Source: Scatosoma sp964504025 (GTDB taxonomy: Bacteria; Bacillota; Clostridia; Christensenellales; Borkfalkiaceae). From it: 24,098 nucleotides of DNA. This document shows, piece after piece, positions 6,947 to 14,890 of the stretch. Numbering within the stretch: the stretch's first letter is position 1; each line of letters begins with the position of its first letter. Where the stretch lies: contig CAZDCO010000022.1 in NCBI GenBank assembly GCA_964504025.1, positions 1 to 24,098 of the forward strand. The letters are read 5' to 3'. The translations under genes and the position numbers were made by a program. The notes beneath the pieces are model-generated. The model was given only the letters and a program-made list of their open reading frames with translations. It was not told where the DNA came from and searched no databases.

Positions 6947-7759
6947 ATGAAAACGTTGCGCCGTCTATACGACTACCTCTTGGAAAAATATCGCTTTTTA
7001 GCTTCTAAAAAATACTCCACGCTGGCAGGCACGCTCGTCTACTTTTTGGTGATGTCCATCGTTCCGTTGACCTTTTGGCTGACGCTGATTATCGGCAAAT
7101 TGCCTGTCGAAGTCGAACAGGTGTTGCGCTTGTCCGTCTTTTCGTCGGTGAAAAGCATCTTCGAGTATATCCGCCAAGAAGCGAAAACCGCCACGACGGG
7201 CGTATCCGTCTTGCTGCTCGTAACCTCGCTCTATTCGGCAACGACGCTCTTTTATCAAATGCGTCGCAGCGGCGAACTCATCTACGGCTTTTCCTCTAAA
7301 AAACACGGCTTGCGTCTGCGCCTCGGCGCGGTGGCGGTGTTGTTCGTCGTCATGTTCACCGTGGCGTTTCTTTTGCTCCTTTTCACCGCTTCCACACTCT
7401 TTTTTGCCAAAATATTGCCGCCCTTTTGGGAAAGCGTAGCCGATTACGCCTCGCTCGCGCTGTTGTCGGGCGTGCTCGTGTTCATGCTCAATACCTATAT
7501 ATGCCCTTATCACGCGCCGTTGAAACGGTTTATCCCCGGCACGCTCTTGACCGTCGCCGCGTGGAGTGCCGCCGCAATCGGATTCGGTATCTATTTGAAG
7601 ATCGGCAACCTCCGTCGTCTATACGGCGCGTTGTCGGCGGTGATCGTCTTTATGCTGTGGCTGTACCTGCTGATGATCGGCTTTATCGTCGGCGTAATCG
7701 TCAATAGCGAAAAAATTACGCGCGAACGCATAAAACGGAATGAAAAACACAAGCTGTAA
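6947..7759 (+). CDS. YihY/BrkB-family integral membrane protein
   Basis: This is a 270-residue protein with about six transmembrane segments, beginning near residues 25-46 (GTLVYFLVMSIVPLTFWLTLII). The family hallmark is near the end: the LYGALSAVIVFMLWLYLLMIGFIVG region, after a pro-rich turn (ICPYHAPLKRFIPG). Older databases mislabel this family as ribonuclease BN. Its real role is unknown, with transport or lipid/envelope functions suggested. The start has no clear Shine-Dalgarno site; the nearest purine run (AAAAAGG) is about 17 bases upstream. A small exported protein is encoded 3 bases downstream, so the two are probably cotranscribed. Confidence 0.85.
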   Translation: MKTLRRLYDYLLEKYRFLASKKYSTLAGTLVYFLVMSIVPLTFWLTLIIGKLPVEVEQVLRLSVFSSVKSIFEYIRQEAKTATTGVSVLLLVTSLYSATTLFYQMRRSGELIYGFSSKKHGLRLRLGAVAVLFVVMFTVAFLLLLFTASTLFFAKILPPFWESVADYASLALLSGVLVFMLNTYICPYHAPLKRFIPGTLLTVAAWSAAAIGFGIYLKIGNLRRLYGALSAVIVFMLWLYLLMIGFIVGVIVNSEKITRERIKRNEKHKL

Positions 7760-7762
7760 AAT

Positions 7763-8170
7763 ATGGTAACGGGACTTTTCTTGCGCGTTTCCGCGCTTTC
7801 TTCTTTGCTCGGACTTCTCCTCGGCGTAACGGCACACTCCGCGTCCGTCAAGACGATTGCCAAACCGTATGTCGGAGAATACGAGTGTCAAACCGCTCGA
7901 TTGGGCGATACGGACTGCTTGCAATATTTCGATTTTATCCGTTTGGAGTTGACGACCAAGGGCACGTTTCACGTACGGTATAAAACGCGGACGGGTACAC
8001 GCGGCGAAAATAGCGGCGATTATCGCTACGCCGACGACGAAAGGACGGTTACGTTTATCGAAGAGAACGCAAGCGCGCCGCAGCGCGCCTTTCCGATCGA
8101 TCGCGGCACGCTGACGGTATGCCTACCCGTAGGGGAGCGTATGCTGTACGTTCGCTTTCAACGAAAATAG
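7763..8170 (+). CDS. small secreted protein of unknown function
   Basis: This is a 135-residue protein with an N-terminal signal peptide: hydrophobic core about residues 9-23 and a plausible cleavage after AHSA. The mature part is about 107 residues, rich in predicted beta strands. It opens with PYVGEYECQ and has alternating strand patterns (FDFIRLELTTKGTFHVRYK, GTLTVCLPVGERMLYVRF), as in small lipocalin-like or copper-resistance-type barrels. It has two Cys early in the mature part and a third near the C-terminus. The ATG is 3 bases after the YihY stop and has no good ribosome site, so translation is probably coupled. The family is not recognised. Confidence 0.7.
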   Translation: MVTGLFLRVSALSSLLGLLLGVTAHSASVKTIAKPYVGEYECQTARLGDTDCLQYFDFIRLELTTKGTFHVRYKTRTGTRGENSGDYRYADDERTVTFIEENASAPQRAFPIDRGTLTVCLPVGERMLYVRFQRK

Positions 8171-8178
8171 TTTGTAAT

Positions 8179-8204
8179 GAATACGCTGCAACGCGTATTC
8201 TTTT
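8179..8204 (+). terminator. intrinsic terminator
   Basis: A perfect 8-bp stem (8179-8186 with 8193-8200) with a 6-base loop is followed by TTTTCTATTTT. It separates the YihY pair from the helicase operon. Confidence 0.85.
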
Positions 8205-8217
8205 CTATTTTCAACAA

Positions 8218-8267
8218 ACAAATGTTCGCGAAGTTGTAAAAAACTCTTGCAATCGCGAACGATTTGT
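8218..8267. repeat. long inverted repeat overlapping the helicase promoter
   Basis: The left arm 8218-8231 (ACAAATGTTCGCGA) pairs with the right arm 8253-8267 over 14 bp, with one unpaired G at 8261. The 21-base interval contains the -35 box and the right arm fills the spacer of the promoter. It could be an operator for a dimeric or tetrameric regulator, or a cruciform or hairpin. It is not followed by a T-run on the plus strand. Confidence 0.7.
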
Positions 8268-8275
8268 GCTACAAT
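8247..8275 (+). promoter_or_regulatory. extended -10 sigma-A promoter for the helicase-ttcA-yab operon
   Basis: TTGCAA (8247-8252), a 17-base spacer and TACAAT (8270-8275), preceded by TGC for an extended -10. Transcription should begin near 8281-8283, only 2-4 bases before the ATG at 8285. Confidence 0.8.
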
Positions 8276-8284
8276 AAGAACACT

Positions 8285-9538
8285 ATGAACGTTACGCTGA
8301 CAGCCGATCAAGAAAATGCGAAAAATTTAATAGTGGAATGGTTTTTACATACCGACGATAAAATCTTCGTGTTGTCCGGCTATGCAGGTACGGGCAAAAC
8401 ATTTTTGATCGATTATATCGTGCGCGAGGAGTTGCACTTAAAGGCAGGGGAAGAGGCGGTGTTCGTTTCTCCTACGGGTAAGGCGGCGGCAAATTTGTTG
8501 CGCAACGGCACGGTCGCGGGGACGGTGCACGGACTGATTTATATGCTCGACAGCGAAGTGTTCGACGTGGACGAAAATGGCGAGATCGTCGAGATGAAAG
8601 AATTGAAATTCGTCCGTCGTCCTTCCATTATGGACGGTATCCGTTTGATCATCGTGGACGAGGCGTCCATGGTCAACGAAACGATCTTGCACGATCTGCT
8701 TTCCTTCGGCGTGAAATGCCTGTTTTGCGGCGACGGCGCGCAGTTGCCGCCCGTCAACGGCAGTTGTCCTTTGATGAAAAATCCGCATTATACCATGACG
8801 GAGATCGTGCGGCAGGAGGCGGATAACCCCGTTATACGCTTGGCGACATTGGCGCGCGAGGGAAAAACCATTCCCTACGGCACGTACGGCGATAAGGCTT
8901 GCGTCGTCAGTAGAAGTAGCTTCCGCGGCAGTACGCGCAAGCGGATATTGTTACAAGCCGATCAGGTGCTTTGCGGCACGAATCGTACGCGGAATGCGCT
9001 CAACGAGGAAATTCGGGAATATAAGGGAATTTCCAAAGATCAACGCTTGCCCTTGGAGGGGGAAAAACTCATTTGTACCCTGAACGATTGGGGAAAACCG
9101 TTGGACGAAGAGGAGCGGTTTCACCTCGTCAACGGCATTATCGGCAAGGCGACGAATATCGTCGTTCAAGAGGACGAGCTTGCCACGATGGATTTTCAGG
9201 CGGACTTTATGGACGCAAGCGTGCACGTACCTTTCGATACGGGAATTTTCACCGAAGGACGGTATCGGCATATGTACGGAGATCGGGCGGTAACGCTGTC
9301 GAACGGCATGGTCGTACACGAGGGGAATTTCCCCGTGCTGCATAAACTTCGTTCGGTTGCCGACGAACCCGTTTGTCGGTTCGAGTTCGCTTACGCTATC
9401 ACCTGCCATAAGGCGCAGGGATCGGAGTTCGACTTCGTCGTCGTGTTCGACGAAAGCCGAGCGTTCAAAGAGGAACGGGATCGCTGGTTGTATACGGCGA
9501 TCACGCGCGCAAAAGATAAACTACTCATTGTGAGATAA
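8285..9538 (+). CDS. RecD/Dda-like superfamily 1 DNA helicase
   Basis: This is a 417-residue SF1B-type ATPase. Walker A is GYAGTGKT (residues 32-39). Motif Ia follows as FVSPTGKAA. Motif II is DEAS (Asp125-Glu126) and motif III is GDGAQLPPV. The UvrD-like C-terminal motifs AITCHKAQGSEFD and LYTAITRAKDKLL close the protein. The length is near phage T4 Dda and much shorter than RecD2 (about 750), as the N-terminal HhH region is absent. The expected role is 5'-3' unwinding in repair or replication-fork handling. ATG 8285 is chosen because an in-frame TTG at 8264 lies inside the promoter and would not be transcribed. There is no Shine-Dalgarno site, so a leaderless message is likely. ttcA follows 12 bases after the stop. 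Confidence 0.88.
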   Translation: MNVTLTADQENAKNLIVEWFLHTDDKIFVLSGYAGTGKTFLIDYIVREELHLKAGEEAVFVSPTGKAAANLLRNGTVAGTVHGLIYMLDSEVFDVDENGEIVEMKELKFVRRPSIMDGIRLIIVDEASMVNETILHDLLSFGVKCLFCGDGAQLPPVNGSCPLMKNPHYTMTEIVRQEADNPVIRLATLAREGKTIPYGTYGDKACVVSRSSFRGSTRKRILLQADQVLCGTNRTRNALNEEIREYKGISKDQRLPLEGEKLICTLNDWGKPLDEEERFHLVNGIIGKATNIVVQEDELATMDFQADFMDASVHVPFDTGIFTEGRYRHMYGDRAVTLSNGMVVHEGNFPVLHKLRSVADEPVCRFEFAYAITCHKAQGSEFDFVVVFDESRAFKEERDRWLYTAITRAKDKLLIVR

Positions 9539-9550
9539 GGAAGAAAGGAT

Positions 9551-10396
9551 ATGTCGAAAACGTTAACGACGGCACAACGCATAGAGCGGTCGATTATCAC
9601 CACCTACCGCAAAACGATATGGTCGCCCTTCGTGTTGGCGGTAAAAAAATACGCCCTCATCGAATCGGGGGATAAAATCGCAGTTTGCATTTCGGGCGGC
9701 AAGGATAGTATGTTGTTGGCAAAATTGTTACAACAGCTGCAACGGCATAGCGACGTGCCCTTCGAACTCGTCTTTTTGGTGATGGATCCGGGGTATAACG
9801 AAGAAAACCGTCGTCGGATCGAAGAAAACGCCACGCTGCTCAACGTCCCGATCACCGTTTTCGAGAGCGACGTATTCGCCGCCGCGGAAACGGCGAACGA
9901 ACAATCGCCCTGCTATTTATGCGCCCGTATGCGCCGCGGCCATTTGTACGCAAAAGCGAAAGAATACGGTTGCAATAAGATTGCCCTCGGACATCATAAG
10001 AGCGACGTAATCGAAACGACGGTGATGGGCATGCTGTACGGCGGACAAATACAAGGCATGCTGCCGCGCTTGAAAAGCACCAACTTCGAGGGTATGGAGT
10101 TGATTCGCCCTATGTATTGCATTTTGGAAGAGGATATCCTGCGCTGGCAGGCGTATAACGGCTTGCAATTTATCGCGTGCGCGTGCAAATTCACGCAAAA
10201 AACGACGGGCGGCGACGACGATTCCTTTTCGGCGCGCAAACGGGTAAAAGAATGGATTGCGGAGTTGAAAAAGGAGCACCCGAACGTGGAGAACTGCATT
10301 TTTCAAAGTATCCACAACGTACAGCTCGATACCCTCGTCGGTTATAAAGCGGAGGGCGAGCGGCATACTTTTTTGGAAAAATTATCCAAACCGTAG
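9551..10396 (+). CDS. ttcA: TtcA-family tRNA 2-thiocytidine synthetase-like protein
   Basis: This is a 281-residue PP-loop ATPase. The PP-loop SGGKDS is at residues 48-53. A CxxC pair follows (Cys121, Cys124, in PCYLCARMRRG), and a further Cys lies in IACACKFT, the set that holds a [4Fe-4S] cluster in TtcA. GHHKSDVIET matches the family's conserved His-Asp region. TtcA activates cytidine 32 of tRNA with ATP and inserts sulfur. The first 35 residues (TAQRIERSIITTYRKTIW) also fit this group. AAGGA lies 7 bases before the ATG, and the gene is 12 bases after the helicase stop, so cotranscription is likely. Related TtcA-like proteins may use other tRNA positions, so the exact target is inferred. 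Confidence 0.82.
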   Translation: MSKTLTTAQRIERSIITTYRKTIWSPFVLAVKKYALIESGDKIAVCISGGKDSMLLAKLLQQLQRHSDVPFELVFLVMDPGYNEENRRRIEENATLLNVPITVFESDVFAAAETANEQSPCYLCARMRRGHLYAKAKEYGCNKIALGHHKSDVIETTVMGMLYGGQIQGMLPRLKSTNFEGMELIRPMYCILEEDILRWQAYNGLQFIACACKFTQKTTGGDDDSFSARKRVKEWIAELKKEHPNVENCIFQSIHNVQLDTLVGYKAEGERHTFLEKLSKP

Positions 10397-10429
10397 CATA
10401 ACGCAAGGGGACGGAGAATAGGATAAAGT

Positions 10430-10684
10430 ATGCAAGAAAACAATCAACATTCCGTCCAAATCGAACGCAGGAAAACGATTGCCGTCAGCGGCGTGGAAAG
10501 CGTTACGGCGTTTTCTGAAGTCAAAATCGTCTTAAAATTGATCGGCGGCGAAAAAATGCACGTCGTCGGCACGGGCTTAAAAATCGACGCCTTTTCCAAA
10601 ACGAACGGGACGTTCGTTGCCGAGGGCACGGTCAGCGGCGTGTCCTACGGCGGCAAGAGTTTTGCCGCAAAGCTGTTCCGATAA
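10430..10684 (+). CDS. yabP: YabP/YqfC-family sporulation protein
   Basis: This is an 84-residue soluble protein with the compact beta-rich pattern of the YabP/YqfC family (RKTIAVSGVESVTAFSEVKI, then GEKMHVVGTGLKI). In Bacillus, YabP is a coat or cortex-stage sporulation protein made in the mother cell. The gene order yabP-yabQ-divIC is the same as in Bacillus, which strengthens the call. AGGAT precedes the ATG. The TAA overlaps the yabQ ATG by one base (TAATG), giving translational coupling. The family is absent from non-spore-formers, so this is the best evidence that the host sporulates. Confidence 0.88.
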   Translation: MQENNQHSVQIERRKTIAVSGVESVTAFSEVKIVLKLIGGEKMHVVGTGLKIDAFSKTNGTFVAEGTVSGVSYGGKSFAAKLFR

Positions 10685-11058
10685 TGACGAACGAGGGGTG
10701 GATATTCGTCGCGTGCGTGGTTACGGGCTTTTTGACGGGAATTCCTTACGAGGCGTTTTCCCTGTTGAGAAAGTTGGCGTGCGCGGCGTGCAAACGGACT
10801 TTGGCGTCCGTTCCGTTCGATCTCCTGTTTTTCGTCTTTTGCGCCGTAGTGGTTACGCTCGTCGCATTTTGGTTGCATTTTCCGTCCTTTCGAGGGTATA
10901 CGTGGTTAGGATATGCCCTTGGCGGAATAATATATTTGAAAACTTTGCATAGAATACTTGCCTTTTTTGAAAATGTGTGCTATAATAAGCTTACGAAATT
11001 GATAAAAAAGGCAAAAAAGCGAGAAAAAACTCTGAAAGAAGAGGGAGAAACTGTATGA
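10684..11058 (+). CDS. yabQ: YabQ-like sporulation membrane protein
   Basis: This is a 124-residue protein with about three or four membrane segments: residues 6-21, about 41-62 and about 69-90. A highly basic C-terminal tail follows (KLIKKAKKREKTLKEEG). This matches YabQ, required for cortex formation in Bacillus and located in the outer forespore membrane. It overlaps yabP by one base upstream, and its stop overlaps the next start as ATGA at 11055-11058. Sequence signatures of YabQ are weak, so the order of genes carries much of the weight. Confidence 0.82.
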   Translation: MTNEGWIFVACVVTGFLTGIPYEAFSLLRKLACAACKRTLASVPFDLLFFVFCAVVVTLVAFWLHFPSFRGYTWLGYALGGIIYLKTLHRILAFFENVCYNKLTKLIKKAKKREKTLKEEGETV

Positions 11059-11321
11059 CGCAAGATAAAATGAGAAAAATAGTTACGGCGTGTGTCACTG
11101 CGGCAGTGACGCTGCTTCTCGTTTTGCTGACCGTGCTCGTTTATCAATGGATCAGTCTTGCCGTGCTGAACGCGCGCAAGGAAAAATTAGAAGCGGAAAA
11201 TCAACGCTTGGAACAAATCATCGAAGAGGGCGAGAAAGATTTAAGCTTTTACGAGTCGGAGACGGGTTTGTCCATGAACGCGTGGTTGCAAGGCTGGATA
11301 ACGACAGGAGATAACAAATGA
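11055..11321 (+). CDS. divIC: DivIC/FtsB-like septum protein
   Basis: This is an 88-residue bitopic protein. A short basic cytosolic tail is followed by one membrane segment at about residues 10-33. A coiled coil runs over about residues 36-62 (ARKEKLEAENQRLEQIIEEGEKDL), then a short C-terminal region. This is the architecture of DivIC/FtsB, which joins FtsL and FtsQ/DivIB in the division complex. Bacillus DivIC is about 125 residues, so this one lacks some of the extracytoplasmic tail. In Bacillus divIC also follows yabQ. Both ends overlap neighbours as ATGA, meaning tight coupling with yabQ and with the Ppx/GppA-like gene. It could instead be an FtsL-like protein; the context favours DivIC. 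Confidence 0.78.
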   Translation: MTQDKMRKIVTACVTAAVTLLLVLLTVLVYQWISLAVLNARKEKLEAENQRLEQIIEEGEKDLSFYESETGLSMNAWLQGWITTGDNK

Positions 11322-12184
11322 ATAGATACGCCGTGATAGATATCGGCTCCAATTCCGTTCGCCTGATGTTCGTGGCGAACGGAAAAGTTTTATATAAGCG
11401 ATTAAATACCACGCGCCTTGGCGAGGGCTTGGCGCAAACGGGCAGGTTGAACGCCGAAGCCGTAGCGCGTTCGGCAACCGCCGTCGCCGATTTTTATGCG
11501 CAGGCGCAAGCGGACGGCGCGGAAACGGTCGTCGCCTTTGCTACGGCGGCGGTAAGAAGCGCGAGCAACGGCAACGATTTCGTGCTTGCCGTGAAAGCGC
11601 GTTGCGGCTTGTCCATCGAGGTGCTGGGCGGTGAAACGGAAGCGGAAATCGGTATTTTGGGTGCGCTCGGCAGAACGGACGGCGCGGTGCTGGATATCGG
11701 CGGCGCAAGTACCGAACTCGTCGTTCAACGAGTGGGAAACATCGTCTATAAAAAGAGTGTGGACGTCGGCGTAGTCCGCTTAAAGGACGTATGCGGCGAC
11801 GATATTTCCGCGTTGAAGGGGTACGCGGCTACGCGCGCGCAAGAGTTTGCCGACGCGCCTCGCCTCACGAACGTTTACGCGATCGGCGGCACGGCGACTA
11901 CGCTTGCCGCGCTTGCCATGGGCTTGGAAACGTACGATTCTAACCGCGTTACGGGCTGTACCTTGTCCGCGGAACGGTTGCAACGCTTGGCGGACGAACT
12001 GTCGAATCGTTCGATCGAAGAGATTGCCGCGTTGCCCTGTGTACCGCAGGGTCGTGCGGACGTCATCACGCAAGGCGCGGTTTGGTTGATAACGCTGATG
12101 CAGGCGTTGGGGATCGACTCCCTTACGACGAGCGATCGGGATAATTTAGAGGGTTACGCCGTGCGAAAGGGGTGGACGGTATGA
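11318..12184 (+). CDS. Ppx/GppA-family phosphatase
   Basis: This is a 288-residue actin-fold phosphatase. It opens with DIGSNSVRLM, the phosphate-1 loop of the Ppx/GppA family. It continues with FATAAVRSASNG, the substrate-pocket GGETEAEIG, the second phosphate loop LDIGGASTEL, and AIGGTATTLAAL near residue 190. The C-terminal HD-like domain of long Ppx proteins is missing, as in many short Firmicutes and actinobacterial forms of about 300 residues. Substrates of the family are polyphosphate, pppGpp or related compounds; sequence alone does not choose. The ATG overlaps the stop of the DivIC-like gene, and the stop overlaps the start of the protease gene, so it sits inside the sporulation and division operon. 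Confidence 0.88.
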   Translation: MNRYAVIDIGSNSVRLMFVANGKVLYKRLNTTRLGEGLAQTGRLNAEAVARSATAVADFYAQAQADGAETVVAFATAAVRSASNGNDFVLAVKARCGLSIEVLGGETEAEIGILGALGRTDGAVLDIGGASTELVVQRVGNIVYKKSVDVGVVRLKDVCGDDISALKGYAATRAQEFADAPRLTNVYAIGGTATTLAALAMGLETYDSNRVTGCTLSAERLQRLADELSNRSIEEIAALPCVPQGRADVITQGAVWLITLMQALGIDSLTTSDRDNLEGYAVRKGWTV

Positions 12185-13233
12185 GAACGTTACGGTCGAA
12201 AATTTACGCGTGGACATGTACGCTGGCGTTGGCGTGCGCATTTTTGCTCGCGTTCGGTTACGCTTGGAATTGCGGCACGGACGCCGTAATCGAAGTGCTC
12301 GTCGGCTTCGTCGTCGGTTTTGCCGTCGCGCCTACGTTGCACGAACTCGGACACGTCGTCATGGCAAAATCGGCGAATATGCAAATCACGTACGCAAAAT
12401 TCTTTTGTGTAAAAATCCGCGCGAACGGAGTGGGGCTTGCTTCTCCTTTCGCCCCCGACGAAACGCAGGTCGTCCCCAAAACGGGAGGGAATATGCAAGC
12501 GCGCGCTACGCGGTATACGCTCGGCGGTTTGCTGTTCGGCGGCGTATGGCTCGTCGTCCTGATTGCAGTCAACGTCGTTTGCGCGTTGCTCGGTAAAACG
12601 AGCTTTGCCTGCCTTGGCTTGTTGCCCTATTCCGCCTACTTGTTTTTGCTTAATTTGCCGCCCCTTTCCTATCCGAGCGGTAATACGGATACGCTCGTGT
12701 ATCGCGGTATCCGACGGGGGGAAGACGCGGAAAAAAATCTGCTCGCCGCTATGGAAATTCAGGGCGGACTGTACGAGGGTAAGAGCTTTACGGAAATGGA
12801 TGAGGCACTCTATTTTTCTCAACCCCAACTGTGCGAGGACGAGCCGCTGTTCGCGATCACGCTCGATTTGCGCTATCGCTACTGTTTGGAGAAAGGGGAG
12901 CTCGATCGCGCGGCGGATTGCTTGAACCGCTTGGCGAACGCGCAGGCGTACCTGCCGCAAGAGGAAGTGGAAAAAGTGGCTGCGGAGTTGGCGTATATGC
13001 ACGCCGTGCGCGGCGATTTGGAAAGTACGGAAGCGTGCGTCAAACTGTGCGAAAACTACTTGCGCTCCGAAACGGCGACGGCGCGGCGCATCTTGGCGGC
13101 GTGTGCGTACGTCGGCGGTAAAACGGAGGAAGCGCGGCTGTTGAAGGAGAGTGCGGAAAACTATTTGAAAAACGAACTGCTGAAAGGCGTCGGGAAAGCG
13201 GAACGGATATTGTTGTCGCGGATCGACGTATAA
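12181..13233 (+). CDS. M50-like membrane metalloprotease with C-terminal helical (TPR-like) region
   Basis: This is a 350-residue protein. Two membrane segments (about 8-28 and 36-52) lead into HELGH (residues 54-58), the zinc-binding HExxH of site-2 proteases, in the setting APTLHELGHVVMA. Two further membrane segments follow (about 107-130 and 135-155). A loop, NLPPLSYPSGNTDT, then stands where M50 proteases have the NxxPxPxLDG third zinc ligand; the Asp of NTD may serve this role. The last 170 residues are soluble and helical, with pairs of amphipathic helices like TPRs. ATG 12181 is chosen over an in-frame GTG at 12172 because of its ATGA overlap with the phosphatase stop and the AAAGGGG site upstream. 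SpoIVFB is an M50 protease, so a role in sporulation signalling is possible but unproven. Confidence 0.78.
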   Translation: MRTLRSKIYAWTCTLALACAFLLAFGYAWNCGTDAVIEVLVGFVVGFAVAPTLHELGHVVMAKSANMQITYAKFFCVKIRANGVGLASPFAPDETQVVPKTGGNMQARATRYTLGGLLFGGVWLVVLIAVNVVCALLGKTSFACLGLLPYSAYLFLLNLPPLSYPSGNTDTLVYRGIRRGEDAEKNLLAAMEIQGGLYEGKSFTEMDEALYFSQPQLCEDEPLFAITLDLRYRYCLEKGELDRAADCLNRLANAQAYLPQEEVEKVAAELAYMHAVRGDLESTEACVKLCENYLRSETATARRILAACAYVGGKTEEARLLKESAENYLKNELLKGVGKAERILLSRIDV

Positions 13234-13276
13234 ACCTCGTAAAAATCGGGCATACGTAAGAAAAGGAAGAACGGAT

Positions 13277-14788
13277 ATGCAAAAAGAAAACGTAAAACAA
13301 CGGAACGCAGGCGTGTTGATGCCGATCTCGTCGTTGCCGTCCGATTGCGGAATCGGTACGCTCGGCAAGGGCGCGTACGCGTTCGTGGACTGGTTGCACG
13401 CCGCAGGTATGAAAATTTGGCAGGTATTGCCGCTGCTGCCCACGGGCTACGGCGACAGTCCCTATCAATCGTTCGCCTCCGACGCTCTCAACTACTATTT
13501 TATCGATTTCGACCTTTTGGAAGAAGAGGGGTTGTTGTCGCGCGCCGACTACGCTTCGATCGACTTCGGCAACGACGAACGACGGGTAGATTACGGCAAG
13601 CAATTCGAGCATAAGACGAAAGTGTTGCGAAAGGCGTTCGCGCGTCAGGACCAAAACGACGCGGAATGGCGCGCGTTCAAAGAACGGGGCGCGTACGCCG
13701 ATTTTGCCCTGTTTATGTCCTTAAAAGTGCGCTTTCACTATGCGCCGTGGGATCGTTGGGAAGAGGAATTTCAAGACCCGTACGGCGAGAGCGTACGCCG
13801 CCACGAAAAAGAGTACGCCGACGAAATTGCCTTTTGGCAATACACGCAATTTTTGTTTTTGCGGCAATGGAACGCGCTGAAATCGTATGCGAACGGGAAA
13901 GGAATACGCGTTATGGGCGATATGCCGATCTACGTGGCGTACGACAGCGTGGAAACGTGGAAATATCGCAAGCAGTTGTTCGCGACGGACGAGCGCGGCG
14001 ACGTGTCCTTGCGCGCAGGCGTACCGCCCGACGCCTTTTCGGAAGACGGGCAATTTTGGGGAAATCCCGTGTACGACTGGGATAAACTCAAAAAGGACGG
14101 CTACGGCTGGTGGAAAAAACGGTTCGCCTACGCCTTTACGCTGTTCGATATCGTACGGATCGACCATTTCCGCGCGTTCGATCGCTATTACGCCATTCCC
14201 AAAGGCGCGACGACGGCAAAGGACGGGGAGTGGTTGGACGGACCGAAGAGCGATTTATTCGCCGATTTGAAAGACCGTCCGATCGTTGCGGAAGACTTGG
14301 GCGTGATCGACGACGGCGTACGAGAATTGCTTCGCGAAACGGGGTATCCGGGCATGAAAGTGTTCGTGTTTGCCTTCGACGGCGATCCCGAGAACGAATA
14401 CCTGCCCGATCGTTACGGGGAAAATTGCGTGGCGTATACGGGTACGCACGACAACGAAACGCTCCGTACGTTTATAGAAGAAATGCCCGAAAAGGAACGA
14501 AAGGCGTTTGAAACGGCGTTGGAAGAGTATTGCTTGCAAGCGGACGTCGCCTACGTTACCGAAACGATCGAAGACGAGTGTGAAACGATTGTTCGGCTGT
14601 TGCTTTCCACGAAGGCGAATACCGTGATCGTACCCATGCAGGACGTGTTGGCAATGGGGGAAGAAGCACGTTTGAACGCGCCCTCTACCGTGTCTGCCGA
14701 TAACTGGACGTTCCGCTTCGTGGAACGAGATTTCAAAAAACGGAAAGCGGCTTGGCTTAGAGAAGGGATAGAAGAATACGATCGATGA
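13277..14788 (+). CDS. malQ: 4-alpha-glucanotransferase (amylomaltase, GH77)
   Basis: MalQ disproportionates maltodextrins, freeing glucose and making longer chains, in the cytosol. The 503-residue length is standard. The N-terminal GVLMPISSLPS and WQVLPLLPTGYGDSPYQSF are hallmark family motifs, as is GDMPIYVAYDSVETW. The catalytic set is present: nucleophile Asp296 in VRIDHFRAF, acid/base Glu339 in VAEDLGVI, and Asp392 in YTGTHDNET. AGGAAG lies upstream of the ATG. It follows the protease gene by 43 bases without a terminator or clear promoter and precedes the malEFG-like genes. It may be read from the upstream operon, from a weak promoter not recognised here, or both. Confidence 0.96.
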   Translation: MQKENVKQRNAGVLMPISSLPSDCGIGTLGKGAYAFVDWLHAAGMKIWQVLPLLPTGYGDSPYQSFASDALNYYFIDFDLLEEEGLLSRADYASIDFGNDERRVDYGKQFEHKTKVLRKAFARQDQNDAEWRAFKERGAYADFALFMSLKVRFHYAPWDRWEEEFQDPYGESVRRHEKEYADEIAFWQYTQFLFLRQWNALKSYANGKGIRVMGDMPIYVAYDSVETWKYRKQLFATDERGDVSLRAGVPPDAFSEDGQFWGNPVYDWDKLKKDGYGWWKKRFAYAFTLFDIVRIDHFRAFDRYYAIPKGATTAKDGEWLDGPKSDLFADLKDRPIVAEDLGVIDDGVRELLRETGYPGMKVFVFAFDGDPENEYLPDRYGENCVAYTGTHDNETLRTFIEEMPEKERKAFETALEEYCLQADVAYVTETIEDECETIVRLLLSTKANTVIVPMQDVLAMGEEARLNAPSTVSADNWTFRFVERDFKKRKAAWLREGIEEYDR

Positions 14789-14812
14789 TAATTTCATAGA
14801 GATAAAAGCAAG

Positions 14813-14849
14813 AAAATTCGGTGCGAATCGCGCCGAATTTTTCTTTTTC
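14813..14849 (+). terminator. intrinsic terminator after malQ
   Basis: A 13-bp stem (14813-14825 with 14829-14841, one G-U pair) with loop AAT runs into a T-rich tail (TTTTTCTTTTT). It ends the long run that starts at 8285. Confidence 0.92.
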
Positions 14850-14890
14850 CGCATAAAAAGCAACGGGATACGGAACACTAAAGAAAAAGG

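Noticed and set aside
8264..8284. Upstream TTG start for the helicase
   Set aside because: It lies between the -35 and -10 boxes, so it would not be in the transcript.
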